A stretch of DNA of 64,000 nucleotides from Anaerococcus sp. Marseille-Q5996. GTDB lineage: Bacteria; Bacillota; Clostridia; Tissierellales; Peptoniphilaceae. Position numbers and translations under genes: made by a program. Location: contig NZ_CAMPPE010000003.1 of the NCBI RefSeq assembly GCF_946893725.1, positions 1 through 64,000 on the forward strand, given 5' to 3'. Below the pieces are notes generated by a model. That model was not told where the DNA came from. It did not search any database and was given only the letters and a program-made list of their open reading frames with translations. Shown in pieces: positions 15,691 through 24,399 of this stretch (position 1 is the stretch's first letter; every line of letters starts with the position of its first letter).

Positions 15691-17589
15691 ATGAGAAAAA
15701 AAATTTTTGTATTAGGTCTTAGTATGGCATTTGTTTTTTCAATTGGAAATAATGTCTACGCTAATAATACAAGTATAGAAAATCAACAAGAAGAAAATCG
15801 TACATATGTTTATGAAGTTATCAAAGTAGGAGAAAAAAGTGTAACTTTGCTTTATCAAGAAGAAATCAAAGATGATTCTATTATTATAGAGGAGATTGAT
15901 AGTAATACTAATCTAGACCTTGATAAGAAATATTTTGAAGATGATGTAAATATTCACGATATGTATCAAATCAAGAGCAAAGAGAAACTTTCTAATTTAG
16001 ATAAGGAAAATATCAAAAAAGAAGATATTAGCCTTAAGGAAAAGTATGTAAAACCGACAAATATGGCCAAGGAAGATTTGCCAAAAAATACAGAAAAACT
16101 GGATTTTATAATAGAAAAACTTGAAGGCGATAAGAAAAGTGGATATGAAGCTACTATAGCCGAAGTGGGTAATAAAAATAACAAGTATTTTATAAATAGT
16201 GATAATTTGCGTGATGAGAATCCACAAAAAGATGATAAATACACTATTTATTGGGACGGTGTGACCTTAGAATCATATCCTGCTCAATTTGGCAAGATTT
16301 TTAGAGTTGAAAAATTAGCAAAAGAAAATCAAGAGAGTCTAGAATTTGAAATTGATGAGATTATAATAAATAAAGATAATAAGACTGCCATAGTTTTTGA
16401 AACAGAAAATAAGACCAATGTATTTTCAATCGACCTAGAAGATTTGAAAGATGAAAATGCAAAAGCTGGTGACAGATACGAGATTACTTGGAATGGAATA
16501 GCTACTAAGTCAATTCCAGCTCAATTTGGCGAGATTTATGAAGTAAAGAAAACTTTTGATAATAAAGAAGAGATTAAAGAAAAAGCTGAATTTGAACTTG
16601 TTGATATCACTGATAGCAAGGAAGGTAAGGATGCCAATCTTAAAAAATCTGATTCTTTTGGTGGGATTAGCCTAGTAATTCTATCAGAACTAGAAGATGA
16701 CAAGGCTCAAATCGGGGATAAGTATTTGATAACCTACACAAAAGATTCGCTGGGTCACATAGGTGTCATAGAAAAGGTCGAAAAAGTTAAAAATGAAGAT
16801 GATGCTGATGTAAAATTTGACGAACTTAAAAAGAGAGTTGATGAAGCAGGAAACATAGTACTAGGTGATGGCACTTTTACAAAAGAAAGTGCTGAAAGAT
16901 TCCAAAAAGCTTTTGAAAATGCTAAGGAAATTTTGAATAAATCTGATGCGACCCAAGAAGAGGTTGATAAGGCGGCCAAAGAGTTAAGAGAAGCTATGGA
17001 TGGACTTAGCGAAAAAATGGGAGTTATTACTCGTCAATTTGTCCTAACAGAAATTGTCGAAAAGGGCGGCAAAAAAGCTCGTCTTACTGATATAGAATAT
17101 AAGAATAAGGAATTTACCATAGATTTTGAAAGCTTAGGAGATCCAAATGCCAAAGTTGGTGATATTTACAATGTCACCATGGAAAATGTTGATCCAAATG
17201 AATCACCTTATCAAATGGGCAAGGTTACAAAAATAGAAAAAGTTCCAAATTATGGAAGACTAATTGATGCTATTGAAAAAGCTAAAAAAGCCTATGACAA
17301 AAACAAAACTTACACTAAAGAAAGTTTAGCAGATTACAACAAAGCCTTTGAAACTGCACAAGATATGATTGCCAAGAATTCACTGGATAGTCCAGAAAAT
17401 ATCGACAAAGCAGCAAGTGAACTAGAAAAGGCGGCTGATGGTCTAAAAGAAGTCAAAAAAGACCCTGCCAAAGAAAACAAAAAGGCAAAAACTGTAAAGG
17501 GTTGGAATCCTAATACAGGCATTACTCCAGTAGCTCCACTACTTGGAATAATTGCAGGGGCCGGATATTTATTAAAAAAGAAAAAATAG
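15691..17589 (+). CDS. Sortase-anchored surface protein with PAQFG repeats and two FIVAR domains
   Basis: A 632-residue wall protein with signal peptide 1-25 (VYANN). The N-terminal module is shared with the protein at 12064. Two clear repeats (about 130-210 and 215-290) end in SYPAQFGKIFRVEKL and SIPAQFGEIYEVKK; two further degenerate copies lie around 300-370 and 445-520 (SPYQMGKVTKIEKV). FIVAR helical domains occupy about 377-440 and 521-585, each with the FxKAxExAxxxL and AAxELxxAxDGL pattern. NPNTG (606-610), a hydrophobic segment and KKKK form the sorting signal. AAAGGAGG precedes the start. It probably has an adhesive or matrix role; the ligand is unknown. Confidence 0.78.
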   Translation: MRKKIFVLGLSMAFVFSIGNNVYANNTSIENQQEENRTYVYEVIKVGEKSVTLLYQEEIKDDSIIIEEIDSNTNLDLDKKYFEDDVNIHDMYQIKSKEKLSNLDKENIKKEDISLKEKYVKPTNMAKEDLPKNTEKLDFIIEKLEGDKKSGYEATIAEVGNKNNKYFINSDNLRDENPQKDDKYTIYWDGVTLESYPAQFGKIFRVEKLAKENQESLEFEIDEIIINKDNKTAIVFETENKTNVFSIDLEDLKDENAKAGDRYEITWNGIATKSIPAQFGEIYEVKKTFDNKEEIKEKAEFELVDITDSKEGKDANLKKSDSFGGISLVILSELEDDKAQIGDKYLITYTKDSLGHIGVIEKVEKVKNEDDADVKFDELKKRVDEAGNIVLGDGTFTKESAERFQKAFENAKEILNKSDATQEEVDKAAKELREAMDGLSEKMGVITRQFVLTEIVEKGGKKARLTDIEYKNKEFTIDFESLGDPNAKVGDIYNVTMENVDPNESPYQMGKVTKIEKVPNYGRLIDAIEKAKKAYDKNKTYTKESLADYNKAFETAQDMIAKNSLDSPENIDKAASELEKAADGLKEVKKDPAKENKKAKTVKGWNPNTGITPVAPLLGIIAGAGYLLKKKK

Positions 17590-17593
17590 ATAG

Positions 17594-17627
17594 AAATTAC
17601 GGGTAAGAAATTGCCCGTAATTTTTTT
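17594..17627 (+). terminator. Terminator
   Basis: AAATTACGGG, loop, CCCGTAATTT, then a long T run. Confidence 0.92.
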
Positions 17628-17640
17628 GCTTAAAGATATA

Positions 17641-17649
17641 TGCTATAAT
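17641..17649 (+). promoter_or_regulatory. Extended -10 promoter of a leaderless gene
   Basis: TGCTATAAT is a full extended -10 (TGnTATAAT). TATAAT ends at 17649, so transcription should start at about 17656, the A of the ATG. There is no ribosome-binding site before that ATG. Confidence 0.6.
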
Positions 17650-17655
17650 AAAGTT

Positions 17656-18555
17656 ATGATATTAGAAGCATTTGAAAATATCCGAATTGATAAATATATT
17701 TCTGACGAATTTGAAGAAATTCCAAGGGAGAAAATAAAAACTTTTATCAAGGATAATAAAATAAAAGTTAATAATAAAGATATCAAACCTTCATATAAGC
17801 TTGAAATTGGTGATGAGCTTGAGATATCTGATGAGCTTTTTGAAGTCCCAGAAATAAAACCAGAGCCAATGGATTTAAAGATAGTTTATGAAAATGATGA
17901 TTTTGCAATAATTGATAAGGATGAAAATGTAATTGTCCATCCAGCAGGATCCATAATTACTGGGACTTTGGTAAATGGTTTACTTGATAAATACGGCTAC
18001 CAAGGACTTTCTCATATAGGTGGAGATGACAGACCAGGCATTGTCCATAGGCTTGATAAGGATACGACTGGACTTATGGTTATAGCAAAAAATAATGAAT
18101 CCTACAAGTATTTAAAAACTCTTTTTGAAACACGAAAAGTAGATAAGGAGTACCTTGCAATTGTTCACGGAAATTTTGAGCAAAAAACTGGCAGGATAGA
18201 AAACTTTATGGACAGGGATCCTAATAATCGCAGAAAAATGGCGGTTAGTCCTAGTGGAAGGGTTGCCATTAGTGAATATGAAGTTTTAAAAGAAGTTTCA
18301 GGATATTCTCTTATTAAAATCCATATCATAACCGGTCGTACCCATCAAATTAGGGTTCATATGACTCATTTAAATCATCCTCTTGTGGGAGATCCAGTTT
18401 ATGGTAATGTAAAGACCAATTTTAATTTAGACCATCAATTGCTTCATTGTACTTATTTAGGTTTTACTGATAAAGATGGGCAATACGTCAGCTTTAATGC
18501 AAATCCCCATAAAACTTTCTTAAAATATCAAGATGTCTTAGGACTTGGAGAATAA
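17656..18555 (+). CDS. RluA-family 23S rRNA pseudouridine synthase
   Basis: A 299-residue enzyme with an N-terminal S4 RNA-binding domain (RIDKYISDEFEEIPREKI ... KVNNKDIKPSYKL) and an RluA catalytic domain. The catalytic Asp lies in GIVHRLDKDTTGL, and RTHQIRVHM follows. In B. subtilis the relative is YlyB, close to RluD. The in-frame start at 17611 falls inside the previous terminator; the ATG at 17656 starts the S4 domain properly. No ribosome-binding site is visible and the -10 is seven bases away, so the mRNA is probably leaderless. comM begins one base after its stop. The modified position in rRNA cannot be told from sequence. Confidence 0.92.
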   Translation: MILEAFENIRIDKYISDEFEEIPREKIKTFIKDNKIKVNNKDIKPSYKLEIGDELEISDELFEVPEIKPEPMDLKIVYENDDFAIIDKDENVIVHPAGSIITGTLVNGLLDKYGYQGLSHIGGDDRPGIVHRLDKDTTGLMVIAKNNESYKYLKTLFETRKVDKEYLAIVHGNFEQKTGRIENFMDRDPNNRRKMAVSPSGRVAISEYEVLKEVSGYSLIKIHIITGRTHQIRVHMTHLNHPLVGDPVYGNVKTNFNLDHQLLHCTYLGFTDKDGQYVSFNANPHKTFLKYQDVLGLGE

Positions 18556-18556
18556 A

Positions 18557-20086
18557 ATGTATTCAAAAACAAACACCTGCTCACTTTTGGGTTTGGCAGG
18601 AAATTTGGTAGAAGTAGAATCAGATATCACTTCTGGCTTACCAGCATTTTTAATAGTTGGTTTGCCAGATTCATCTATAAAAGAATCAAAGGAAAGAGTA
18701 AGAGTTGCCATCAGTAACTCTGGCTATTCCTTTCCACCAGGTAGAATTACAGTTAATTTATCACCAGCTGACCTTAAAAAAGAAGGAACTCAGCTTGATT
18801 TGCCAATAGCAGTTTCACTTTTAAATTCCATGGGAGTAATCACATATCCATATGATGATTATGTATTTTTGGGAGAACTTGCTTTAGATGGAAGGATTTT
18901 GCCAGTTAGGGGTGCCCTTGCAATGGTAATTTCTATGAGAGAGCTTGGTTTTAGTAAATTTATAATCGCGGATGAAAATAAAGAAGAATGTGCAATTATA
19001 AATGATGTCGAAATTTTACCATTTTCAACTTTAAATGATATAGTTGCATTTATAAACAAGGAAAAGGAAGTAAAGGCCTATCAGTTAGATTTGTCAAAAG
19101 CAAATCAAGAAGTTGAATACGATTTGGATTTTGCTGATATTAAGGGGCAAGAAAGTCTAAAAAGAGCCCTGCAAATTGCTGCAGCCGGCAACCATAATTT
19201 ATTGATGATAGGACCGCCAGGGTCAGGAAAAACTTTTTCTGCCAAACACCTACCTACCATACTGCCTGATATGAGCTTTGATGAAAAAGTTGAAGTAACC
19301 AAAATTTATTCAATAATGGGACTATTGAACAAGGGAAGATTAGTAAATGAAAGGCCATTTAGATCACCGCACCATTCAGCTAGTGAAGTAGCCCTAATAG
19401 GTGGCGGGCATTCAATACCTAAGCCTGGAGAAATTTCTCTTGCTCACAGGGGAGTTTTATTCTTAGATGAATTTCCAGAATTTAATAAAAAAACTATAGA
19501 AGCACTCAGAGAACCCCTTGAAAATCGAGAAATAAATATTTCACGTGCCCAAGCAAGTTTAAAGTATCCTTCAGATTTTATATTAATTGCTGCAATGAAC
19601 CCTTGTCCTTGTGGAAATTATGGTAATCCTTTAAAGGAATGTAGCTGTTCTCAAAATGAAATTAGAAGGTATTTAAACAAAATTTCAGCTCCAATTCTTG
19701 ATAGGATTGATATTCACATTGAAATATCTCCTGTTAAATACGAAGATTTGAGAAATAATACACCTTCAAAATCTTCAAAGGAACTCAAGGAAGAAGTGGT
19801 TAAAGCTAGAAAAATCCAAGAAGACCGCTACAAATGCGAAAAAGTTTCTACAAACTCAGAACTTTCTACAGCCCAGATGAAAAAATATATAAAACTTAGC
19901 CCAGAAGTTGAAAAAATAGCAAAAATGGCTTTTAATAAATACAATTTTTCAGTAAGAAGTTTTAATAAAATAATAAAAATGGCTAGAACTATAGCAGACT
20001 TAGACCAAAGTAGCAATATCGAACAAAAACACCTCTTAGAAGCAGTTAGATATAGAACTTTGGATGGGAAATATTGGGGAGAATAA
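18557..20086 (+). CDS. comM: YifB/ComM-family Mg-chelatase-like AAA+ protein
   Basis: A 509-residue protein with an N-terminal Lon-protease-like fold domain (1-190), then an AAA+ domain with GPPGSGKT (Walker A), HRGVLFLDEFPEF (Walker B) and an NPCPCGNYG cysteine segment, then a C-terminal helical domain (SVRSFNKIIKMARTIADL). In naturally competent bacteria ComM is a hexameric branch-migration helicase that extends integration of incoming DNA. The start at 18557 has GGAG at six bases and lies one base after the rluA-type gene. An orphan GspE/ComGA-like ATPase lies 1.3 kb downstream. Confidence 0.93.
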   Translation: MYSKTNTCSLLGLAGNLVEVESDITSGLPAFLIVGLPDSSIKESKERVRVAISNSGYSFPPGRITVNLSPADLKKEGTQLDLPIAVSLLNSMGVITYPYDDYVFLGELALDGRILPVRGALAMVISMRELGFSKFIIADENKEECAIINDVEILPFSTLNDIVAFINKEKEVKAYQLDLSKANQEVEYDLDFADIKGQESLKRALQIAAAGNHNLLMIGPPGSGKTFSAKHLPTILPDMSFDEKVEVTKIYSIMGLLNKGRLVNERPFRSPHHSASEVALIGGGHSIPKPGEISLAHRGVLFLDEFPEFNKKTIEALREPLENREINISRAQASLKYPSDFILIAAMNPCPCGNYGNPLKECSCSQNEIRRYLNKISAPILDRIDIHIEISPVKYEDLRNNTPSKSSKELKEEVVKARKIQEDRYKCEKVSTNSELSTAQMKKYIKLSPEVEKIAKMAFNKYNFSVRSFNKIIKMARTIADLDQSSNIEQKHLLEAVRYRTLDGKYWGE

Positions 20087-20168
20087 TATTTTGCCAATGT
20101 TTTTTATAATGGTGGTATATTCTATCTGCAAGATAAAAAGTTAAAATAATCTCAATAACGGAGGAGTT

Positions 20169-21176
20169 ATGAAAAAAAGCAATAAAGTAAGTCTTGTTAT
20201 TGTTTTAACATTGAGTTTATCATATTTACTCTTTTCAAATGAAAATTTTGTAAAGCAGAATTATAAAACTAGCGAAGAGACCTCTGTAAATATAAATGAA
20301 TTTGCTGTCAAAGAAAAAATAATGCACGGTGCAAGCATAGACATAGACCGCCTTGCATTTAGAAAATCTATTATAGACAAAAATAAAAGTAATAAAAGGT
20401 CCTTGTTTGTTGATAGCAACGATGGATATAATTATGAAACATCTTTAAATATTAATGAAGAAAACGAATTGGAAGATAAGAATAGCCCAGTTTTAGTAGA
20501 AAATTTATTTACTGAAAACAATATGCCAATAGTAAGCTCTACTCAACCAGAGAATATAGAGAATAATTTGCTAAGCTCCAACGATAATCCAAGAGAGAAT
20601 GACAAATTGACTGTTAGTAATGAAAATCTAACAGAGAATGAAAAATTAATTATTAAAAATGATAACAAAATAGAATATTTATATCAATTAGATAATAATG
20701 ATTTTGAATATAATAAAATAGATAGTAATTCTCCTATTTTAATAAATGAAATTAATTTGCACCAAAACCCGTCAGCTGATACTAATGAAGGAAAAATTAT
20801 TGAAACTAAAGTAAATAATTCTTTTGTAGAGAATAAAGAAATTAGAAACTCTCTTATCGAAAAATCTAATTCTAATATTATTGAAAAAATTAAAGATACT
20901 ATTATAAAAAATAGTGAATCTATCGAGGAAATCACTTCTAATAATCTAGAAAATAACAAAAATAAAGACGCAAAGAAAAAAGAAAATTCAAAATACGGTC
21001 CTAAAGAAGATAAAATTAAGAAAAATGAATTAAAAGAACAAAAAAAGCAGTTTGATGAATTAAGTTCGAATTCAAATAAAGCAAGTAATGATAATCACTT
21101 TAAGGCATCTTTGAATAAATTGGATAATGACTTAGAAAAACAAGAAACCATTAGAAAAAATAATAAATTCGACTAA
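20169..21176 (+). CDS. Disordered secreted or membrane-anchored protein, unknown
   Basis: A 335-residue protein with a short basic start and one hydrophobic segment (about 8-23), then ~310 residues made almost entirely of Asn, Glu, Lys, Asp, Ser and Ile. Loose repeats such as NENLTENEKL and NDNPRENDKL are visible. There are no cysteines, no sortase motif and no recognisable domain; the end is highly charged. CGGAGGAG precedes the start. It lies alone between comM and the secretion-type ATPase. The reading frame is long and has a good start, so I regard it as real. I do not recognise its function. Confidence 0.6.
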   Translation: MKKSNKVSLVIVLTLSLSYLLFSNENFVKQNYKTSEETSVNINEFAVKEKIMHGASIDIDRLAFRKSIIDKNKSNKRSLFVDSNDGYNYETSLNINEENELEDKNSPVLVENLFTENNMPIVSSTQPENIENNLLSSNDNPRENDKLTVSNENLTENEKLIIKNDNKIEYLYQLDNNDFEYNKIDSNSPILINEINLHQNPSADTNEGKIIETKVNNSFVENKEIRNSLIEKSNSNIIEKIKDTIIKNSESIEEITSNNLENNKNKDAKKKENSKYGPKEDKIKKNELKEQKKQFDELSSNSNKASNDNHFKASLNKLDNDLEKQETIRKNNKFD

Positions 21177-21254
21177 AATGAGAATTTTTGGAAATTCGAG
21201 TTTTTATCAAATCTGACAAATATTAATAACAAATAATTAAATTTAAGAGACCAG

Positions 21255-21286
21255 AGAGACCTGAAAGCAAGGGTTCTTTTTTTATT
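21255..21286 (+). terminator. Terminator, imperfect stem
   Basis: AGAGACCT, loop, AGGGTTCT with one mismatch, followed by T7. Confidence 0.65.
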
Positions 21287-21345
21287 TATATTATCTAATT
21301 TCTATAATATAATGTAATTAAGAATAAATATTGGGCGGGAGAATT

Positions 21346-22527
21346 ATGCTTGATCAACGTGATATATTAGAAAATATTGATAAATTTGTTTACGACTTGT
21401 TTGACTACGCTCTTTATTATCGAGCAAGTGACATACATATTGAGCCTGAAGAAAATTATGGCAGAGTAAGGCTTAGAATAGATGGTAGACTAGATGAAAT
21501 ACTAAGGATAACTAGGAAAAATTATGAAATGCTTGTATCAAAACTAAAGCTTCTGGCAAATATGGATATAAGCGAGCATCGAAGACCTCAAGATGAAAAT
21601 TTAAAAATTCCAGCATATGCAAATGTGGACTTTCGAGTTTCAGTAATTGGCACCATTAATGGAGAAAAATTGGTAGTTAGAATCTTATCTTTGGGAGAAT
21701 TTAAGGAAAATGCAAATTTACTAGGATTTAGTCAAAAATCAAAGCAAAAATTAGAAGAGGCTATGAAAAATCGTTCTGGAATGATTATTTTTTCTGGTCC
21801 AACTGGCTCAGGAAAATCTACATCTCTTTATTCTTTGCTTGAAGAACTCAATAATGATTTTGAAAATATTATAACCGTTGAAGACCCGGTAGAATACAAC
21901 ATCGAAGGAATAAATCAGATAAATATCAATGAAAAAATTGATTTTACTTTTGCAAAGGCCCTAAGATCAATTCTTAGACAAGACCCTGATATAATCTTAA
22001 TTGGAGAAATCAGAGATTATGAAACAGCACAAATTGCAATTAGAGCTGCTATTACTGGTCATTTGGTTTTGACAACCCTACATACAAACAATGCACTTTC
22101 ATCTATTATTCGTTTAAAAGATTTGGGAGTTGAAAATTATTTATTATCATCAGCCATAAATTCTGTTGCCAGCCAGAGATTAGTAAGAAAACTATGTTCT
22201 TGCAAAATTCCAGATAAAATGACAGATTTGGAATATAATTTAGCAAAAAAATATTGTGATATTGATAGAAGCCAAGAAATTTTTAGAGCTAATGGATGTC
22301 CAAATTGTAATGACGGATATAAGGGAAGGGAAGCCTGCGAAGAAGTATTTACTCTAACTGATCAATTTCGAGATATGATTAGAAATGGTAATATAGATTT
22401 GGTTAGTGTAAATGAATTTGTAAAAGAAACAGATTTTACTCCTATGGTTCATAATGGACTTCAAAAAGTTTTTGATGGAGTTACTAGTTTTGAAGAGTTA
22501 ATAAATGTTATGTATGACCAAATATAA
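21346..22527 (+). CDS. GspE/PilB/ComGA-type secretion ATPase, orphan
   Basis: A 393-residue hexameric ATPase of the type II secretion/type IV pilus family. It shows a short N2-like domain (SDIHIEPEENYGRVRLRIDG), Walker A GPTGSGKSTSLY, Walker B PDIILIGEIRD, and the His box LVLTTLHTNNA. Zinc cysteines lie at CSC and CPNC, with another Cys in EACEEVF. It lacks the N1 domain of large PilB proteins and is nearer ComGA in size. The start at 21346 follows GGGAG. No inner-membrane platform, prepilin or prepilin peptidase gene follows, so it is isolated here; partners would have to be elsewhere in the genome. Confidence 0.88.
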   Translation: MLDQRDILENIDKFVYDLFDYALYYRASDIHIEPEENYGRVRLRIDGRLDEILRITRKNYEMLVSKLKLLANMDISEHRRPQDENLKIPAYANVDFRVSVIGTINGEKLVVRILSLGEFKENANLLGFSQKSKQKLEEAMKNRSGMIIFSGPTGSGKSTSLYSLLEELNNDFENIITVEDPVEYNIEGINQININEKIDFTFAKALRSILRQDPDIILIGEIRDYETAQIAIRAAITGHLVLTTLHTNNALSSIIRLKDLGVENYLLSSAINSVASQRLVRKLCSCKIPDKMTDLEYNLAKKYCDIDRSQEIFRANGCPNCNDGYKGREACEEVFTLTDQFRDMIRNGNIDLVSVNEFVKETDFTPMVHNGLQKVFDGVTSFEELINVMYDQI

Positions 22528-22585
22528 ATTTACAAATTAATTAAGAAATTAGATAGATCATACAATTTTTATTAATATGATGTGG

Positions 22586-22591
22586 TATAAT
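22586..22591 (+). promoter_or_regulatory. -10 box of the nucleobase permease gene
   Basis: TATAAT 31 bases before the start at 22622. An earlier in-frame ATG (22577) precedes this box, which supports the later start. The -35 is weak. Confidence 0.5.
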
Positions 22592-22621
22592 TATAAACGT
22601 GTTTTTATATTTGAAGGTTTT

Positions 22622-23683
22622 ATGACTTTAAATGATATTATGGCGGCTTTGGGAGTTGTAATTAATGGTATCCCTCAAGCGCTTTTAGCTTTATCTGTGG
22701 GCTTTGCTGCTTTTCCAACTTCACTGGGTTTTGCGGTTGGAGTTATAGCTTGTACCATTTTACAATCACCAATTCCAATTTCTATGCAAGCTGAAACTAT
22801 TGCCTTAGCAGGGGCTTACGGTGATGATGTAAGAGAAAAATTATCAGTTGTATTTTGGGCTGGGGTAATAATGACCATCCTAGGTATTACTGGTAGTTTA
22901 AATTATATTGTGGATTTAGCTGGTGAGTATGTCCTAAATGGTATGATGGCTGGAGTTGGATTAATTTTAGCGAAAATTGCTGTAGATGGATTAAAACTTG
23001 AAACAAAAATGGTAACATTAATTTCTATCCTGACAGCTTTTATCACTTATTTTATCTCAGGAAGAAATTTAGTTTATACCATAATTATTTCGGTAATTAT
23101 CTCTTCAATTTATGCAAACATTAAAAAAATGGAAATCGGGAAAGACATAAATGAAGAAGAAAGAAAACTTTCTATAAAAAAACCGATTTTAAATAAAAAA
23201 GTAGTTAGGGGAGGTCTTTCTCTATCATGTTTGACCATTGGTGCTAACATTGCTTTTGGGAACATTACTGCATCATTATCAGATGGAAATGTTGTTGCAA
23301 ATATTGACCACTTAACAATATATTCAGGGATCGCTGATGCTGTTTCATCTCTATTTGGTGGAGCACCAGTAGAAGCAATTATTTCTGCAACAGGAGCAAG
23401 CGATAATCCAGTAAATTCAGGTATTTTAATGATGGCAATACTTGGAATAATTATGTTTATGGGACTGTTACCAAAGCTTGGAAAATATGTACCAGGAGAA
23501 TCAATCCATGGATTTTTATTCGTACTAGGAGCTTTAGTAACAGTTCCTACAAATGCAAACATTGCCTTTGCGGCGGGTGGCGATACAGCCTTAGTTGCAG
23601 GTATTGCTATGGCAACAACTGCAGCAAGCGATCCATTCATTGGACTTATATCTGGAATTATTCTTAAGCTTATTATTTTATAG
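22622..23683 (+). CDS. NCS2-like nucleobase permease
   Basis: A 353-residue integral membrane protein with about ten to twelve hydrophobic segments. PVEAIISATGASDNP and the glycine-rich helices resemble divergent NCS2 (xanthine/uracil/hypoxanthine) permeases. The start at 22622 has GAAGG at five bases. A purine-type phosphoribosyltransferase begins eight bases after its stop, so uptake of a base and its conversion to the nucleotide are probably coupled. Which base is carried cannot be seen. Length is a little short for the family (usually 420-450), so this is a compact divergent branch. Confidence 0.72.
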   Translation: MTLNDIMAALGVVINGIPQALLALSVGFAAFPTSLGFAVGVIACTILQSPIPISMQAETIALAGAYGDDVREKLSVVFWAGVIMTILGITGSLNYIVDLAGEYVLNGMMAGVGLILAKIAVDGLKLETKMVTLISILTAFITYFISGRNLVYTIIISVIISSIYANIKKMEIGKDINEEERKLSIKKPILNKKVVRGGLSLSCLTIGANIAFGNITASLSDGNVVANIDHLTIYSGIADAVSSLFGGAPVEAIISATGASDNPVNSGILMMAILGIIMFMGLLPKLGKYVPGESIHGFLFVLGALVTVPTNANIAFAAGGDTALVAGIAMATTAASDPFIGLISGIILKLIIL

Positions 23684-23691
23684 GAGATTTT

Positions 23692-24228
23692 ATGGATAAT
23701 TATAAATTAAATGTATGTGGACTAGAAAGAGACTTACCTATTATACAAATATCAGAAAATTTAAAAATTGCATCCTTTGTTTTATTGGGAGATGCAGAAC
23801 TAGCAGCAAAAGCAGGCTATGAATTAAGTAAGAAGATAAATTGTGATATTATCATCACAGCAGAAGCCAAGGGAATTCAACTTGCTCATGAAATTGCTAG
23901 AAACTTAGATGAAAAATCATTTATAGTGGCTAGAAAATCAGAAAAAGCTTATATGAATGACCCAGTAAGTGTAGAAGTAAACTCTATAACAACTACAAAT
24001 GTACAGAACTTATATCTCGATGCAAAAGATGCAGAAAAAATAAAAGGAAAAAGAGTAGCTATTGTAGATGATGTAATATCTACTGGCCAATCTATAGCAG
24101 CTCTTGAAGCCTTAGTAGAAAAGGCAGGTGGTGATGTTGTTCAAAAGCTTGCTATCCTTGCAGAAGGTGATGCTGCAAATAGGAAAGATATAATCTACTT
24201 AGAAAAACTTCCCTTATTTGAAATATAA
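23692..24228 (+). CDS. Phosphoribosyltransferase, adenine/xanthine type
   Basis: A 178-residue type I PRTase that transfers ribose-5-phosphate from PRPP to a base. The PRPP loop is VAIVDDVISTGQS. The N-terminal region (ASFVLLGDAELAAKAGYELS ... IIITAEAKGIQLAHEIAR) resembles APRT/XPRT proteins. GGAG precedes the start. It follows the permease closely, making a base-salvage pair. A different hpt is encoded at 62382. Substrate is uncertain: adenine or xanthine by family resemblance. Confidence 0.85.
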   Translation: MDNYKLNVCGLERDLPIIQISENLKIASFVLLGDAELAAKAGYELSKKINCDIIITAEAKGIQLAHEIARNLDEKSFIVARKSEKAYMNDPVSVEVNSITTTNVQNLYLDAKDAEKIKGKRVAIVDDVISTGQSIAALEALVEKAGGDVVQKLAILAEGDAANRKDIIYLEKLPLFEI

Positions 24229-24238
24229 ATTTTAAAAG

Positions 24239-24265
24239 CTTCCAAAGAAATTTGGGAGTTTATTA
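24239..24265 (+). terminator. Probable terminator
   Basis: CTTCCAAA, GAAA loop, TTTGGGAG with one G-U pair, then a T-rich run interrupted by A. Confidence 0.5.
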
Positions 24266-24399
24266 TTAATTATAAATAATACTAGTTTAGTAGTGAATTT
24301 TATAAGAGTTTAAAATCTTGATTATTTTTGGTAAACTTTTTTAATTCTGGGTATATATTATAATAACGACATAAAAAGGATAATAAGAAAGGAATAATA

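Noticed and set aside
23110..23640. 176-residue reverse-strand frame
   Set aside because: It lies fully within the NCS2-like permease gene, which has a ribosome-binding site and clear membrane segments.
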